From assembly GCA_017552705.1 (NCBI GenBank), contig JAFZOY010000013.1:1-60856 (forward strand): 60,856 nucleotides of DNA, written 5' to 3'. How positions within the stretch are numbered: the stretch's first letter is position 1; every line of letters begins with the position of its first letter. The stretch comes from Bacteroidales bacterium (lineage in GTDB: Bacteria > Bacteroidota > Bacteroidia > Bacteroidales > UBA1715). Below the pieces are notes generated by a model. That model ran no database searches and was not told where the DNA came from. It saw nothing but the letters and a program-made list of their open reading frames with translations. A program made the position numbers and the translations under genes. Positions 6,600-14,945 of this stretch are shown piece after piece.

Positions 6600-8138
6600 T
6601 TACCGTATATCCTGAACCAAACGCACGGAGCGTCCAAGTGCACGGCTGAAGTCGGAAACAATATCAATTTTTCCTTTGTTGAACACAAAATACCATGCAT
6701 TTTCACCTCCAGAAGCAGATGCTGTCCAATAGCTACCAGTTGTACCCACGTTACCGACGGTGGTTCCATAACGGCAACCAGCAGATGGCAAGAATATCGC
6801 GCCATGTGCTTCTAATTTCTTCCACTGTTCAAGAGTGTAGTTGTTCAATTCAAAACTTGTGCGTGCAATAAAATTGATGCCGCCCGGGCAAGTCCAATCA
6901 TCAGGAAGTATCAAAAGACCTTTTACTCCATTAACTATAGCAAGTGAATACAAATTTGACGCATTCGGACGTTTCAACAACATATATCCCCATTCCGCAC
7001 GGGTAAGTGTACGCCACATTCCAGCAGAATCACCAGCTTCCGAAATCACATTTGCCACCCCCCAGTCGGCTTCAGCGAATTTGCCACGTAAGCTATACTC
7101 GTAGGTTTGTCCATCGGTTGGACCATATCCATAGCCATACGTTGCCGATGCCGATTCCGTATCGTACGGCATATAGAATGTATTTCGGTTATACCAACCA
7201 CTTGTGCCCCAACCAAACAAATCAATCCAGCCACTGTTTGACCTTGAAATATTCGTATTGTCGGCACCGATAGCATCATATTGCTGTTCGGCAAATCTCC
7301 ATGTTTTGCTACTTGCCTGATATTGCAAATTTCCTTTCGAGAAATACACCTTTTTACTTGAGCCAACGGTAAATGGAGCGATAACCGCACCGTTCTCTAT
7401 ATTGACCGCACTGCTTGCCACCTGAGGCTCAGGCATTGTTGGTTCATCAACCACAATAGGTTCCTCAACAATAGGATTCAGCGGTTCTTCAGCAATAGGT
7501 GTGCTTTGAGGTTCTTTTGCAGGAACTAACACCGGTTGTACTGGCTCAGATTGAACAGGTTCACTTTGCGGAGCATCGTTAACCACAATCGGAGTTTCCT
7601 CCTTTTTATCTTTCTTTGTGGTCTTGGTTGCTTGCTTCTTTTCTTCTTGAACCACAGGTTCTTGGCTTGATTCTGCCGCTATCGGTTGTTCTATCTGAGG
7701 ATCTTGTTTTTTCGATTTTTTCTCAACCTTTTCAGGTTCAGCCTTTTTGTCAACAACAACCACATCGTTTGTCGGTTCCGAAGATTCCTTTACTTTTGGA
7801 GCGGACGGCATCGGTTCTTGTAACGGATATGCAGAGCCGCCTTCAAAAGCATACACATACACCGTTCTCGAGCAGAAAATATCGCATGTGATAGTTGTAA
7901 GCAAAAAATCGCCAAATTTAAATTTCGACCTGATTTCGCACGGTTCATTCGGTGTATTGGCATGAGCATGTCCCAACGGAATCAATCCGCCAAACAAGTA
8001 GTATTGTTTGGATTTATCGTATTGGTAGGTTTTTAAACCTTGTTGCTCCAGTTGCTTATAATTTCCTACCGTTGTCCATGTTGTGTAACACGATGTAAAC
8101 AGGACTAACGAGATTATACATATCAATAATTTTTTCAT
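6600..8138 (-). CDS. Bor-like lipoprotein fused to a C-terminal lectin/FISUMP-like domain
   Basis: 512 residues. The start is the ATG at 8138, because the promoter -7 box (8156-8163) would put the in-frame ATG at 8147 on the first transcribed base. A signal ending LFTSCYTTW gives a lipid-anchored Cys. Residues ~20-100 resemble the phage lambda Bor/Iss serum-resistance family (YYLFGGLIPLGHA, then LLTTITCDIFCSRTVYVY). Next comes a ~130-residue low-complexity linker rich in Glu, Pro, Val and Lys. The last ~250 residues are a domain shared with the ends of the proteins at 35695-39666 and 57885-58880: KVYFSKGNLQYQAS, SGWIDLFGWGTSGW, WRTLTRAEW, GRSVRLV. That domain resembles the FISUMP/DUF1566 group. 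It is probably a surface protein. Confidence 0.8.
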   Translation of the reverse strand: MKKLLICIISLVLFTSCYTTWTTVGNYKQLEQQGLKTYQYDKSKQYYLFGGLIPLGHAHANTPNEPCEIRSKFKFGDFLLTTITCDIFCSRTVYVYAFEGGSAYPLQEPMPSAPKVKESSEPTNDVVVVDKKAEPEKVEKKSKKQDPQIEQPIAAESSQEPVVQEEKKQATKTTKKDKKEETPIVVNDAPQSEPVQSEPVQPVLVPAKEPQSTPIAEEPLNPIVEEPIVVDEPTMPEPQVASSAVNIENGAVIAPFTVGSSKKVYFSKGNLQYQASSKTWRFAEQQYDAIGADNTNISRSNSGWIDLFGWGTSGWYNRNTFYMPYDTESASATYGYGYGPTDGQTYEYSLRGKFAEADWGVANVISEAGDSAGMWRTLTRAEWGYMLLKRPNASNLYSLAIVNGVKGLLILPDDWTCPGGINFIARTSFELNNYTLEQWKKLEAHGAIFLPSAGCRYGTTVGNVGTTGSYWTASASGGENAWYFVFNKGKIDIVSDFSRALGRSVRLVQDIR

Positions 8139-8155
8139 AATGCACATTTATTTCA

Positions 8156-8187
8156 CAAATATATGAAATTATGCTAACACGAAACAA
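8156..8187 (-). promoter_or_regulatory. Promoter of the Bor-like lipoprotein gene
   Basis: On the minus strand TTG (plus 8185-8187), a 21-nt spacer and TATATTTG (plus 8156-8163). Confidence 0.7.
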
Positions 8188-8266
8188 AAAATATTAATGA
8201 TAATTTTTCTTAGCAGTTTGAGGATTCACTGAACAGGCGAAAACTCTAAAACAGGCAATGTTTCAC

Positions 8267-8303
8267 AAAAAAGGCTGAACATCAACGATATTCAGCCTTT
8301 TTG
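8267..8303. terminator. iorA terminator
   Basis: An 11-bp stem, AAAAGGCTGAA with TTCAGCCTTTT, an 11-nt loop and T runs on both sides. It lies just after the iorA stop. Confidence 0.85.
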
Positions 8304-8308
8304 TTGCA

Positions 8309-9904
8309 TTAAGATTTTTGTTGTTTCTTTTTATTTCGGATTGCTGTTTGAACGCATTCTCGCTGGGCAAGAATCACTGAAACGCCGTCGTATTCGATTT
8401 CCTCTTTCAAAATCTGCATATTTTTTTCGAGATTAGCCTTTAACGGAACCATTACACGAATGTGTTCTTTCTCCACTCCAAGTCCCTCGCAAATAAGGTG
8501 TAGGCGGCTTGTTCCCGCAGAATCCTGTCCACCAGTCATAGCAGTTGTTGAGTTATCGGAAATAATAACAACCATTTTCGATTTATCGTTTACTGCATCA
8601 AGCAAGCCAGGCATACCAGAATGTGTGAAGGTGGAATCGCCAATAATAGCAACCGACGGGTGCAAACCAGCATCAGCGGCACCTTTCGCCATTGTGATTG
8701 AGGCACCCATATCGAGTGTTGTCGTAATGGCCTCGAATGGTTTCAGCGCACCAAGCGTGTAGCAACCAATGTCGCCGAATACGTGACGTTCCTTGTAGTC
8801 AGCCATCACGGTGTTCAACGCTTCATAGGTGTCACGGTGGCTACAACCTTTGCAAAGTGCAGGCGGACGGCCTACCATAAGTTCCGGAGTCGATACGGTT
8901 TTCTGTGGTGCAACACCAAGAGCCGTCGCCATAAAATCAGGATTCAACTCGCCTGTGCGGTTGAGAGCACCATCCAATTTTCCCCGTAGTTTTTTATTGT
9001 CGGAAAAACCGCGAAGATATTCTTCAACAATAGGATACCCCTCTTCGGCAATTAAAATATCATCATATTTTTCAAGGAATGCAGCAATTTGCTTGGTTGG
9101 CAGCGGATATTGCGAAATTTTCAAAACAGAAAAATCCAAATTGTAGCCCTGACGGATTTCCATAACATAGTTATACGCCAAACCGCATGCTATCACCGCT
9201 TTTTTACTGTTTCCTTCAACAATTTTCAGGAATGGAGAATTTTCTGATTCTTTCGTCAATGCAGGTTGCAAGTCAACCAACGCCTTGTACATTTTCTTTG
9301 CATATGCTGGCAAAGTAACCCAACGTTGGCGTTCAACCTGAGGATTGAAAGCATTCTGTTCATGGAATTTTCGTTTCGAGATAATAGAACGCGAATGTGA
9401 TAAACGCGTAGTCAGACGAAGAATCACCGGAAGTCTGAATTTCTCAGAAAAATCAAGACCAAACTGAACGCAATCATACGCTTCTTGCTGGTTCGAAGGC
9501 TCCAAAAGCGGAAGCAAAGCAAATTTACCATAGTAGCGGCTATCCTGCTCGTTTTGGGAAGAATGTTGCGATGGATCGTCGGCAACAACCAGCACCAAAC
9601 CACCGTTTACGCCTGTAATTGCAGAGTTCATAAACGGATCGGCACAAGCGTTCAATCCCACATGCTTCATACAAATTATGGCACGTTTACCCGCATACGA
9701 CATACCAAGAGCGGCTTCGTAGGCAGTTTTCTCGTTGCAACACCATTTCGAACGGATATTTTTCTCACGTGCGTCTTTCGATTTTTGAATAAATTCTGTT
9801 ATTTCAGTCGAAGGAGTTCCAGGATATGCGTACACGCCCGAAATTCCTGCGTCTATAGCTCCAAGAGCTACAGCTTCTGCTCCAAGCAGTAATGATTCTT
9901 TCAT
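8309..9904 (-). CDS. iorA: Indolepyruvate:ferredoxin oxidoreductase alpha subunit, without ferredoxin domain
   Basis: A TPP enzyme that oxidatively decarboxylates aryl pyruvates from aromatic amino acids, passing electrons to ferredoxin. Of 531 residues, the N-terminal pyrimidine-binding domain has GVYAYPGTPSTEITEF. The C-terminal TPP domain has LCKGCSHRDTYEAL, GDIGCYTLG, and IIGDSTFTHSG ending in ISDNSTTAMTGGQ, the GDS...N metal/TPP motif. The chain stops soon after ILAQRECVQTA, so the C-terminal 4Fe-4S ferredoxin domain of the archaeal enzyme is absent. No iorB lies on either side, which is unusual because the two are normally adjacent. The start (MKESLLLGAEAV) is set by the promoter at 9932-9961. 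Confidence 0.88.
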   Translation of the reverse strand: MKESLLLGAEAVALGAIDAGISGVYAYPGTPSTEITEFIQKSKDAREKNIRSKWCCNEKTAYEAALGMSYAGKRAIICMKHVGLNACADPFMNSAITGVNGGLVLVVADDPSQHSSQNEQDSRYYGKFALLPLLEPSNQQEAYDCVQFGLDFSEKFRLPVILRLTTRLSHSRSIISKRKFHEQNAFNPQVERQRWVTLPAYAKKMYKALVDLQPALTKESENSPFLKIVEGNSKKAVIACGLAYNYVMEIRQGYNLDFSVLKISQYPLPTKQIAAFLEKYDDILIAEEGYPIVEEYLRGFSDNKKLRGKLDGALNRTGELNPDFMATALGVAPQKTVSTPELMVGRPPALCKGCSHRDTYEALNTVMADYKERHVFGDIGCYTLGALKPFEAITTTLDMGASITMAKGAADAGLHPSVAIIGDSTFTHSGMPGLLDAVNDKSKMVVIISDNSTTAMTGGQDSAGTSRLHLICEGLGVEKEHIRVMVPLKANLEKNMQILKEEIEYDGVSVILAQRECVQTAIRNKKKQQKS

Positions 9905-9931
9905 ATTCTTTTGATTCAATAATTCGAGCGT

Positions 9932-9961
9932 CAAAATTACGCATTTGTGTTGAATAACCAA
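9932..9961 (-). promoter_or_regulatory. iorA promoter
   Basis: On the minus strand TTG (plus 9959-9961), 19 nt, TAATTTTG (plus 9932-9939). It overlaps the divergent ABC-transporter promoter, so the two probably compete for polymerase. Confidence 0.7.
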
Positions 9962-9980
9962 CAAAAAGTTTGTATTCTTG
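9950..9980 (+). promoter_or_regulatory. Promoter of the ABC transporter gene
   Basis: TTG at 9950-9952, a 20-nt spacer and TATTCTTG at 9973-9980, one mismatch to TAnnTTTG. It selects the ATG at 10006 over an earlier in-frame start at 9970. Confidence 0.6.
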
Positions 9981-10005
9981 CGATGGCGTTCAAAGTATTA
10001 ATATA

Positions 10006-11796
10006 ATGAATCTCATTCAGTTGTTTAAAAACATCTCTGGTTTTGTCCGTCCATATCGGTGGATAGTGCTCATCACGCTTATCCTTACGCTTATTGGTTC
10101 TTTGTTGGCACAGGTAAATGCAATTGTCCTTGACAAGACTGTTGATGCCATAAATCAATTGGTTGGTACCGTTGACTTTACGTGGGCTAAGGCGGCAAAA
10201 ATACTGACGGTCATTAGTATTATTCTATTGTCGAAAGAGTTGATTTCGGCACTTGTTACGTATGCGCAGAATTTCTTCGGCGAAAAAATGCGTATCGGCG
10301 TTTCGAAAGATATGTCGTTGGCTGTGGTTGAAAAAATACTCACATTTCGTGTCGCTTTTTTCTCGCATGAGGAGAATGCCGCGGGAATGTTGCAGACAAG
10401 AATAACGCAGGGTGTGATGAATTTGTCGAGGACGGTCCAGAATTTTTTCATCGACTTGCTCCCGCTGTTTACGAGTGCCATCATAGCATTGATTCTGATG
10501 TTTTCGGCAAATGTATATGTCGGATTGACGGCTCTTGCCATCGTTCCCGTGTATTTTATCATAACCATTCGTCAGGCGCGGAAACTAAAGGGCTGGCGGA
10601 GAAATATGCGTACGTCGCACGAGAAGCGGAGCCACGGAATCATGAACATCATTGAGAGCATTCATGTGATAAAGTCATTTAATCGTGAAAACATTGAAAA
10701 TGAGAAACATGGCAAGATTCAAAGTGAGTTTTACGACAATCAGATGAACGTCCGTCGGACGTCGTTTTATTACGATGCGCTGAAAACGTTCGTCCGCCAG
10801 TTGGGAACGGTTCTTATCATTATTCTTACGGCCTATCTTGTGCTGATTGACTATCCGGGAATGACAATCGGAAAAATCATGTATCACGTGATGTTGTTTG
10901 CAAACGTCACGGCTCCGATTAGTCAGTTACAACGAATTTTCGACGATATGAACGATGCCCTTGTCTATGCCGAGAGTTTCTTCGACATTCTCAATGCCGA
11001 TTCCGAGGTGGAGACAAGCGGAACGTACCGCCCAGAAACCATCCAAGGCAACATAGAAGTTTCGCATGTGGATTTCACTTATCCCAATGGCACAAAGGCG
11101 TTACACGATATTTCAATGAAAATAGAAAGTGGCAAAATTACCGCATTCGTCGGGTTGAGTGGAGCGGGAAAATCAACTATCATCAACCTTTTGGATAAAT
11201 TCTACGAACCCGATTGCGGAAGCATAAAACTTGATGGCGTTGATTTAAAAGAATACGACACGCAATATCTCAGAGAACATATTGGTTTGGTTTTGCAGAA
11301 AAATCACATTTTTGAAGGGAGCATAGAGGAAAATATTCGTTATGGTCGTCCCGATGCAACTCACGAGGAAGTACTGGAAGCAGCGAAAAAGGCGTATGTT
11401 TATGACCAGATTATGGAGTTGCCACGCAAATTTGAAACTTCGGCAACGGAGCTTTCTGGTGGGCAGCAGCAGCGAATAGCCATAGCCCGTATGTTTTTGA
11501 AAAATCCGCCGATAATTTTCCTTGACGAACCTACCGCTTCGCTCGATGCAGTTGCTACGGAACAAATCAAGACAGCTATCGACGATATGAAGAAAAACCG
11601 CACGGTAATCATCATCTCGCATTCCATTTCGCAAATCATCGACAGCGACCAGATCTATGCGCTGAAAGAAGGTCGCGTGGAACAAAGCGGCAATCCCGAC
11701 GAGGTGTATAAACAAGGAGGCGTTTACAAGGAAATTGTCGATGCGTCGGCACGAAGTCTTAACATTGAGAAATTGGCGCAGACGATAGAACTATAA
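10006..11796 (+). CDS. ABC exporter half-transporter (permease fused to ATPase)
   Basis: 596 residues. Residues ~1-320 are an ABC type-1 transmembrane domain with about six hydrophobic helices. Residues ~340-590 are the ATPase: Walker A GLSGAGKST, Q-loop VLQKNHIF, signature ELSGGQQQRIAIAR, Walker B IIFLDEPTASLD and switch His in ISHSIS. This MsbA-like architecture works as a homodimer or heterodimer in the inner membrane and usually exports lipids, peptides or drugs. The substrate cannot be told from sequence. No partner gene is adjacent; the next gene is the peroxiredoxin. Confidence 0.9.
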   Translation: MNLIQLFKNISGFVRPYRWIVLITLILTLIGSLLAQVNAIVLDKTVDAINQLVGTVDFTWAKAAKILTVISIILLSKELISALVTYAQNFFGEKMRIGVSKDMSLAVVEKILTFRVAFFSHEENAAGMLQTRITQGVMNLSRTVQNFFIDLLPLFTSAIIALILMFSANVYVGLTALAIVPVYFIITIRQARKLKGWRRNMRTSHEKRSHGIMNIIESIHVIKSFNRENIENEKHGKIQSEFYDNQMNVRRTSFYYDALKTFVRQLGTVLIIILTAYLVLIDYPGMTIGKIMYHVMLFANVTAPISQLQRIFDDMNDALVYAESFFDILNADSEVETSGTYRPETIQGNIEVSHVDFTYPNGTKALHDISMKIESGKITAFVGLSGAGKSTIINLLDKFYEPDCGSIKLDGVDLKEYDTQYLREHIGLVLQKNHIFEGSIEENIRYGRPDATHEEVLEAAKKAYVYDQIMELPRKFETSATELSGGQQQRIAIARMFLKNPPIIFLDEPTASLDAVATEQIKTAIDDMKKNRTVIIISHSISQIIDSDQIYALKEGRVEQSGNPDEVYKQGGVYKEIVDASARSLNIEKLAQTIEL

Positions 11797-11861
11797 TGTT
11801 TTCATATATTTGAAATGTTAATCACAAAAACGTTACCTTTACCACAATAATTTGAAACAGT

Positions 11862-12305
11862 ATGTTGACAAAAGGAACAAAAGCTCCGTATTTCGAGGGC
11901 AACGATGAGAATGGAAACTTGGTGAAACTCAGCGATTTTGCTGGCAAAAAATTAGTGCTTTATTTTTATCCCAAGGATAGTACTCCGGGCTGTACCGCCG
12001 AAGCGTGTGATTTGCGCGACAACTACCACCGTTTTCTCGCATTGGGTTACGAGGTGCTTGGCGTAAGCCGCGACAGTAGTGCCTCGCATAAGCGTTTTAT
12101 AGCAAAATACGACCTACCGTTCCATCTTATTGCCGATACCGACCTCACTATTTTGAAAGCATACGAAGCATGGGGCGAAAAGAAAATGTACGGCAAAACA
12201 ACCGAAGGCACGCTTCGCACCACCTATGTTATTGATGAGAACGGCATTATAATCGACGCCATCGGCAAAGTTGACACCAAAAATCATAGTGAACAGATTT
12301 TGTAG
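11862..12305 (+). CDS. bcp: Thioredoxin-dependent thiol peroxidase (BCP/PrxQ)
   Basis: A 147-residue peroxiredoxin that reduces hydrogen peroxide and organic hydroperoxides. LYFYPKDSTPGCTAEACDLRD has the peroxidatic Cys in the PxxxTPGCT motif and a second Cys five residues later, the PrxQ-type resolving cysteine. FHLIADTD and the GTLRTTYVIDENG strand are also typical. Length is normal for the family. It is 65 nt downstream of the ABC transporter and could be read with it; a weak TTG...TACCTTTA promoter-like pair lies between. Confidence 0.92.
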   Translation: MLTKGTKAPYFEGNDENGNLVKLSDFAGKKLVLYFYPKDSTPGCTAEACDLRDNYHRFLALGYEVLGVSRDSSASHKRFIAKYDLPFHLIADTDLTILKAYEAWGEKKMYGKTTEGTLRTTYVIDENGIIIDAIGKVDTKNHSEQIL

Positions 12306-12504
12306 AAGGGAGGAGAATACGTCGCTTCGTGCCTAATACCACATTCCGAACACTAACCAATACCAGCCAGAGACCAATATGGTAATAGATTTCTTTGTCT
12401 GCCCACTAAATCTTTTCATATTTGAAAATAGATTTTAGGAAACTAACGAGCGAAGATACATCACTCGTTTCAAACATTTTTATGACACGACCGAAAAGAC
12501 TTTT
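12306..12504. other. Intergenic left flank of the R-M island
   Basis: No ORF. It contains one short hairpin (AACGAG with CTCGTT). No flanking direct repeat matching the other side of the island was found. Confidence 0.5.
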
Positions 12505-13002
12505 TTATAATTTGGGGACTAATGTTTTGTAATCTATTGAATTTTTCGTTGTATCCCATTTACCAATCTGCATTTTTTTGACTGTCCGTCCTTCTCCAAA
12601 GTCAAGCAAATCTGTCCTATTCAAATTGTTCATAATTTTATCCAAACTACCCACATCTTTTGATGAAAGGAGAAATGCTTCAAGAGGGTCACACAATTTA
12701 CAATAAGCCCACAGTTGACCTAAATCGTGAAGATTCAAAGAAGTCTTCTTTGCCTCAATGAATACTATACTTGTTTTCGTGCCTTTTTCCAACAATCCCA
12801 AAACATCAATTTGAATATCAAGTCCGACAGATTGAGGGTAATGCGAAATTACACCATTTTCTTCAAGGAAGGAATCAAGAGTTCTTGCGTGAGAATCAAA
12901 TGTAGTTACTTTCCAACCTTTATATTTGTCTTCCAAGTATTTATGAAGCCACATTCTCATAGGTTCATAAAGTTCGACCTCTTTTCTAACGTTATTCGCC
13001 AT
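12505..13002 (-). CDS. Putative PD-(D/E)XK restriction nuclease, last gene of the R-M operon
   Basis: 165 residues, soluble. The core reads SVGLDIQIDVLGLL, then IVFIEAKKTS, then LHDLGQLWAYCK, which is the D...ExK plus helix Gln pattern of PD-(D/E)XK nucleases. An upstream Glu in the first helix would complete the site. The start codon lies inside the preceding LAGLIDADG-like gene (11-base overlap), implying coupled translation and perhaps a two-subunit enzyme. The context is two DNA methyltransferases upstream on the same strand. The stretch is AT-rich compared with housekeeping genes nearby, consistent with transfer. Fold assignment is by motif only. Confidence 0.72.
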   Translation of the reverse strand: MANNVRKEVELYEPMRMWLHKYLEDKYKGWKVTTFDSHARTLDSFLEENGVISHYPQSVGLDIQIDVLGLLEKGTKTSIVFIEAKKTSLNLHDLGQLWAYCKLCDPLEAFLLSSKDVGSLDKIMNNLNRTDLLDFGEGRTVKKMQIGKWDTTKNSIDYKTLVPKL

Positions 13003-13864
13003 ATCCTAAAATTTTTGCTAAATCTGTCCAAGTTTCAAAATGCCTTCCTCTAATTTCTATAGGCAGTGCATCGTCATTTTCACAGGGGTGAATGGGTCTT
13101 TGTTTTTTCCTTATTGTTTTTTCCCAATAGAATTTATGAGTTTTTTCAGGGTCAATAAATTCAAGAAGTTCATCGGCATATTTTTCTAATGCATCTTGCT
13201 TGTGTTTAATGTTAAAGCCAATTGGAAGAAATTCATTTGCAAAGATTTTTACTTGATGTTCTTTCTTCCAAAAATACTTTTTCCCTTCATTGTATTTTTT
13301 CAAATCACCATCCCTAAAATTTGGATGTCCGAAATCTATTGTTTGAACAGGAATATCAACTGATTTGAGCATATTTGCTATATCTATCACCATGGACCAA
13401 TTTCCAGGTATTTCGATATAAACACGATGTGCCCCGTCCTGTCCAAAAGCGATATTGCTTTTTCTAATATAACCAGTAACGTCAGCAATTCCACGCAATA
13501 AAGACTTTTTTTCATCCGTTGTCATTGAAAACAATTCTTCATTCATTTTCATTGTCGAATGATGAACACCAGAACCAATCAAACGAAGTATTTCACGCAT
13601 AACGTATTCGTTGTTTGGTTTTGTAAATGTGATTTTTGTTGATGTTTGTGATTGAGTTGGAGTTAGATGTTGACCAAGCAAAGGTTCCAATATAGTTTGA
13701 ATGTCAAGCAAACTTGCCTTTACATACACAGTTACATCCTTCATATCATCTGTATACAAGTTTTTATGAGGAATATCAATTGTAACCATTGTTTCTGTTG
13801 TGCCACGCTGGATTTCTCCATTTCCGAGAATCATTCCAAGCAAATATGCCATTTCTGTGTTCAT
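12992..13864 (-). CDS. LAGLIDADG-like protein of the R-M operon, degenerate catalytic motifs
   Basis: 290 residues. Two copies of a homing-endonuclease-like helix motif are visible: MAYLLGMILGNGEI at residues ~5-18, and LLRGIADVTGYIRKS at ~120-135, each followed by beta-strand-like sequence, as in single-chain LAGLIDADG proteins. The acid that would bind metal appears as Asn in the first motif (GNG, not GDG) and Thr in the second (DVTG, not DADG), so it may bind DNA without cutting. The transcription factor WhiA is a precedent for a non-cutting LAGLIDADG fold. It lies 4 nt after the m5C methyltransferase gene and overlaps the PD-(D/E)XK gene. I infer it is the recognition part of the restriction enzyme. 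Confidence 0.65.
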   Translation of the reverse strand: MNTEMAYLLGMILGNGEIQRGTTETMVTIDIPHKNLYTDDMKDVTVYVKASLLDIQTILEPLLGQHLTPTQSQTSTKITFTKPNNEYVMREILRLIGSGVHHSTMKMNEELFSMTTDEKKSLLRGIADVTGYIRKSNIAFGQDGAHRVYIEIPGNWSMVIDIANMLKSVDIPVQTIDFGHPNFRDGDLKKYNEGKKYFWKKEHQVKIFANEFLPIGFNIKHKQDALEKYADELLEFIDPEKTHKFYWEKTIRKKQRPIHPCENDDALPIEIRGRHFETWTDLAKILGYGE

Positions 13865-13868
13865 ATTT

Positions 13869-14945
13869 TTATATTTCGTTAATTATTGAATCTGCTATTG
13901 CTTTTGCCATCAGGGGAGGAACGGCATTCCCAATTTGCTGTCTTATAGAAACCTTTGGTCCTAAAAACACAAATTTATCAGCAAATGATTGCAATCGTGC
14001 CGCCTCACGTGGCGTTATTGCACGATTCAGAAATGGATGATTATTCGTCCCATTTGAGCAAGCATCAAAACGTGTATCTATTGTAGGTGATACAGAATCC
14101 CATTTTAATCGTCCCCATGTTCCTGAAAACTTTTGTTTCCCAACAAGTTCTTTCGGCAAATGTTCTTTTCCACATTCTGGCGGTATCATTTCCAGTTTTT
14201 TTATGGCTATTGGTGCATGATTTGAGGATTTATGATTATATAGTTTTTTTGAATCTTTGCGCATCACATTTTGATATTCAGACGATATTGGTGTTGTATA
14301 GGTTTGTTCCACATCTCCTTCTCCTGAATTTAGATACGCCAAATCTGAAATAGCATCTCTTACAGTAACAATTTCTTTAACTGTTGGTTTCGGCAAATGT
14401 ATTTTCTTTGTTTTACAACATATAAAAACCGTCCTTTGTCTTGATTGAGGAACACCATAATCGGATGCAGTCAGCACACCATAATCAACATAATATCCAA
14501 GTTCAGAAATTCTTTCCAATATCTGTTTTTTAAACCATCCTGCCGAAGTAGATAATAACGCCTTAACATTTTCAATAATGAAGATATTAGGATTTAAAGC
14601 TTCCACAATCGCAAAAAACTCTCTGAACAAATAATTTCTAGAATCCTCCAACCCAAGTTTTTTCCCTTTCAGAGAGAATCCTTGACATGGAGGTCCGCCA
14701 ATTATCATATTTACATTGTATTCCTTACTTTTTTCAATGATTATTTTTTTTACATCTGAAGCTGTTATATCACCAAATACAATTTCTGTTTCTGGCATAT
14801 TGTACTTAAATGTCTTTAAAGCATTTTCATTAAAATCTGTTGCTATTTTTGTAATAAAATGCTCGTTTTTTTCCATTCCGTATGAAAAGCCGCCCGCGCC
14901 ACTGAATAAATCCAAAATTATATAATCAGCTTTGTTGTTATTCAT
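13869..14945 (-). CDS. DNA (cytosine-5)-methyltransferase
   Basis: 358 residues with the m5C motifs in order: I LDLFSGAGGFSYGME, IV GGPPCQGFS with the catalytic Cys, VI ENVKALLS, VIII RQRTVFI, then the variable target-recognition region, IX AITPREAARLQSF and X QIGNAVPPLMAKAIA. It methylates cytosine in a recognition site that cannot be read from sequence. Its start overlaps the upstream adenine methyltransferase stop by 4 nt (ATGA). The gene is not next to the vsr gene at 23.9 kb. Confidence 0.95.
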   Translation of the reverse strand: MNNNKADYIILDLFSGAGGFSYGMEKNEHFITKIATDFNENALKTFKYNMPETEIVFGDITASDVKKIIIEKSKEYNVNMIIGGPPCQGFSLKGKKLGLEDSRNYLFREFFAIVEALNPNIFIIENVKALLSTSAGWFKKQILERISELGYYVDYGVLTASDYGVPQSRQRTVFICCKTKKIHLPKPTVKEIVTVRDAISDLAYLNSGEGDVEQTYTTPISSEYQNVMRKDSKKLYNHKSSNHAPIAIKKLEMIPPECGKEHLPKELVGKQKFSGTWGRLKWDSVSPTIDTRFDACSNGTNNHPFLNRAITPREAARLQSFADKFVFLGPKVSIRQQIGNAVPPLMAKAIADSIINEI

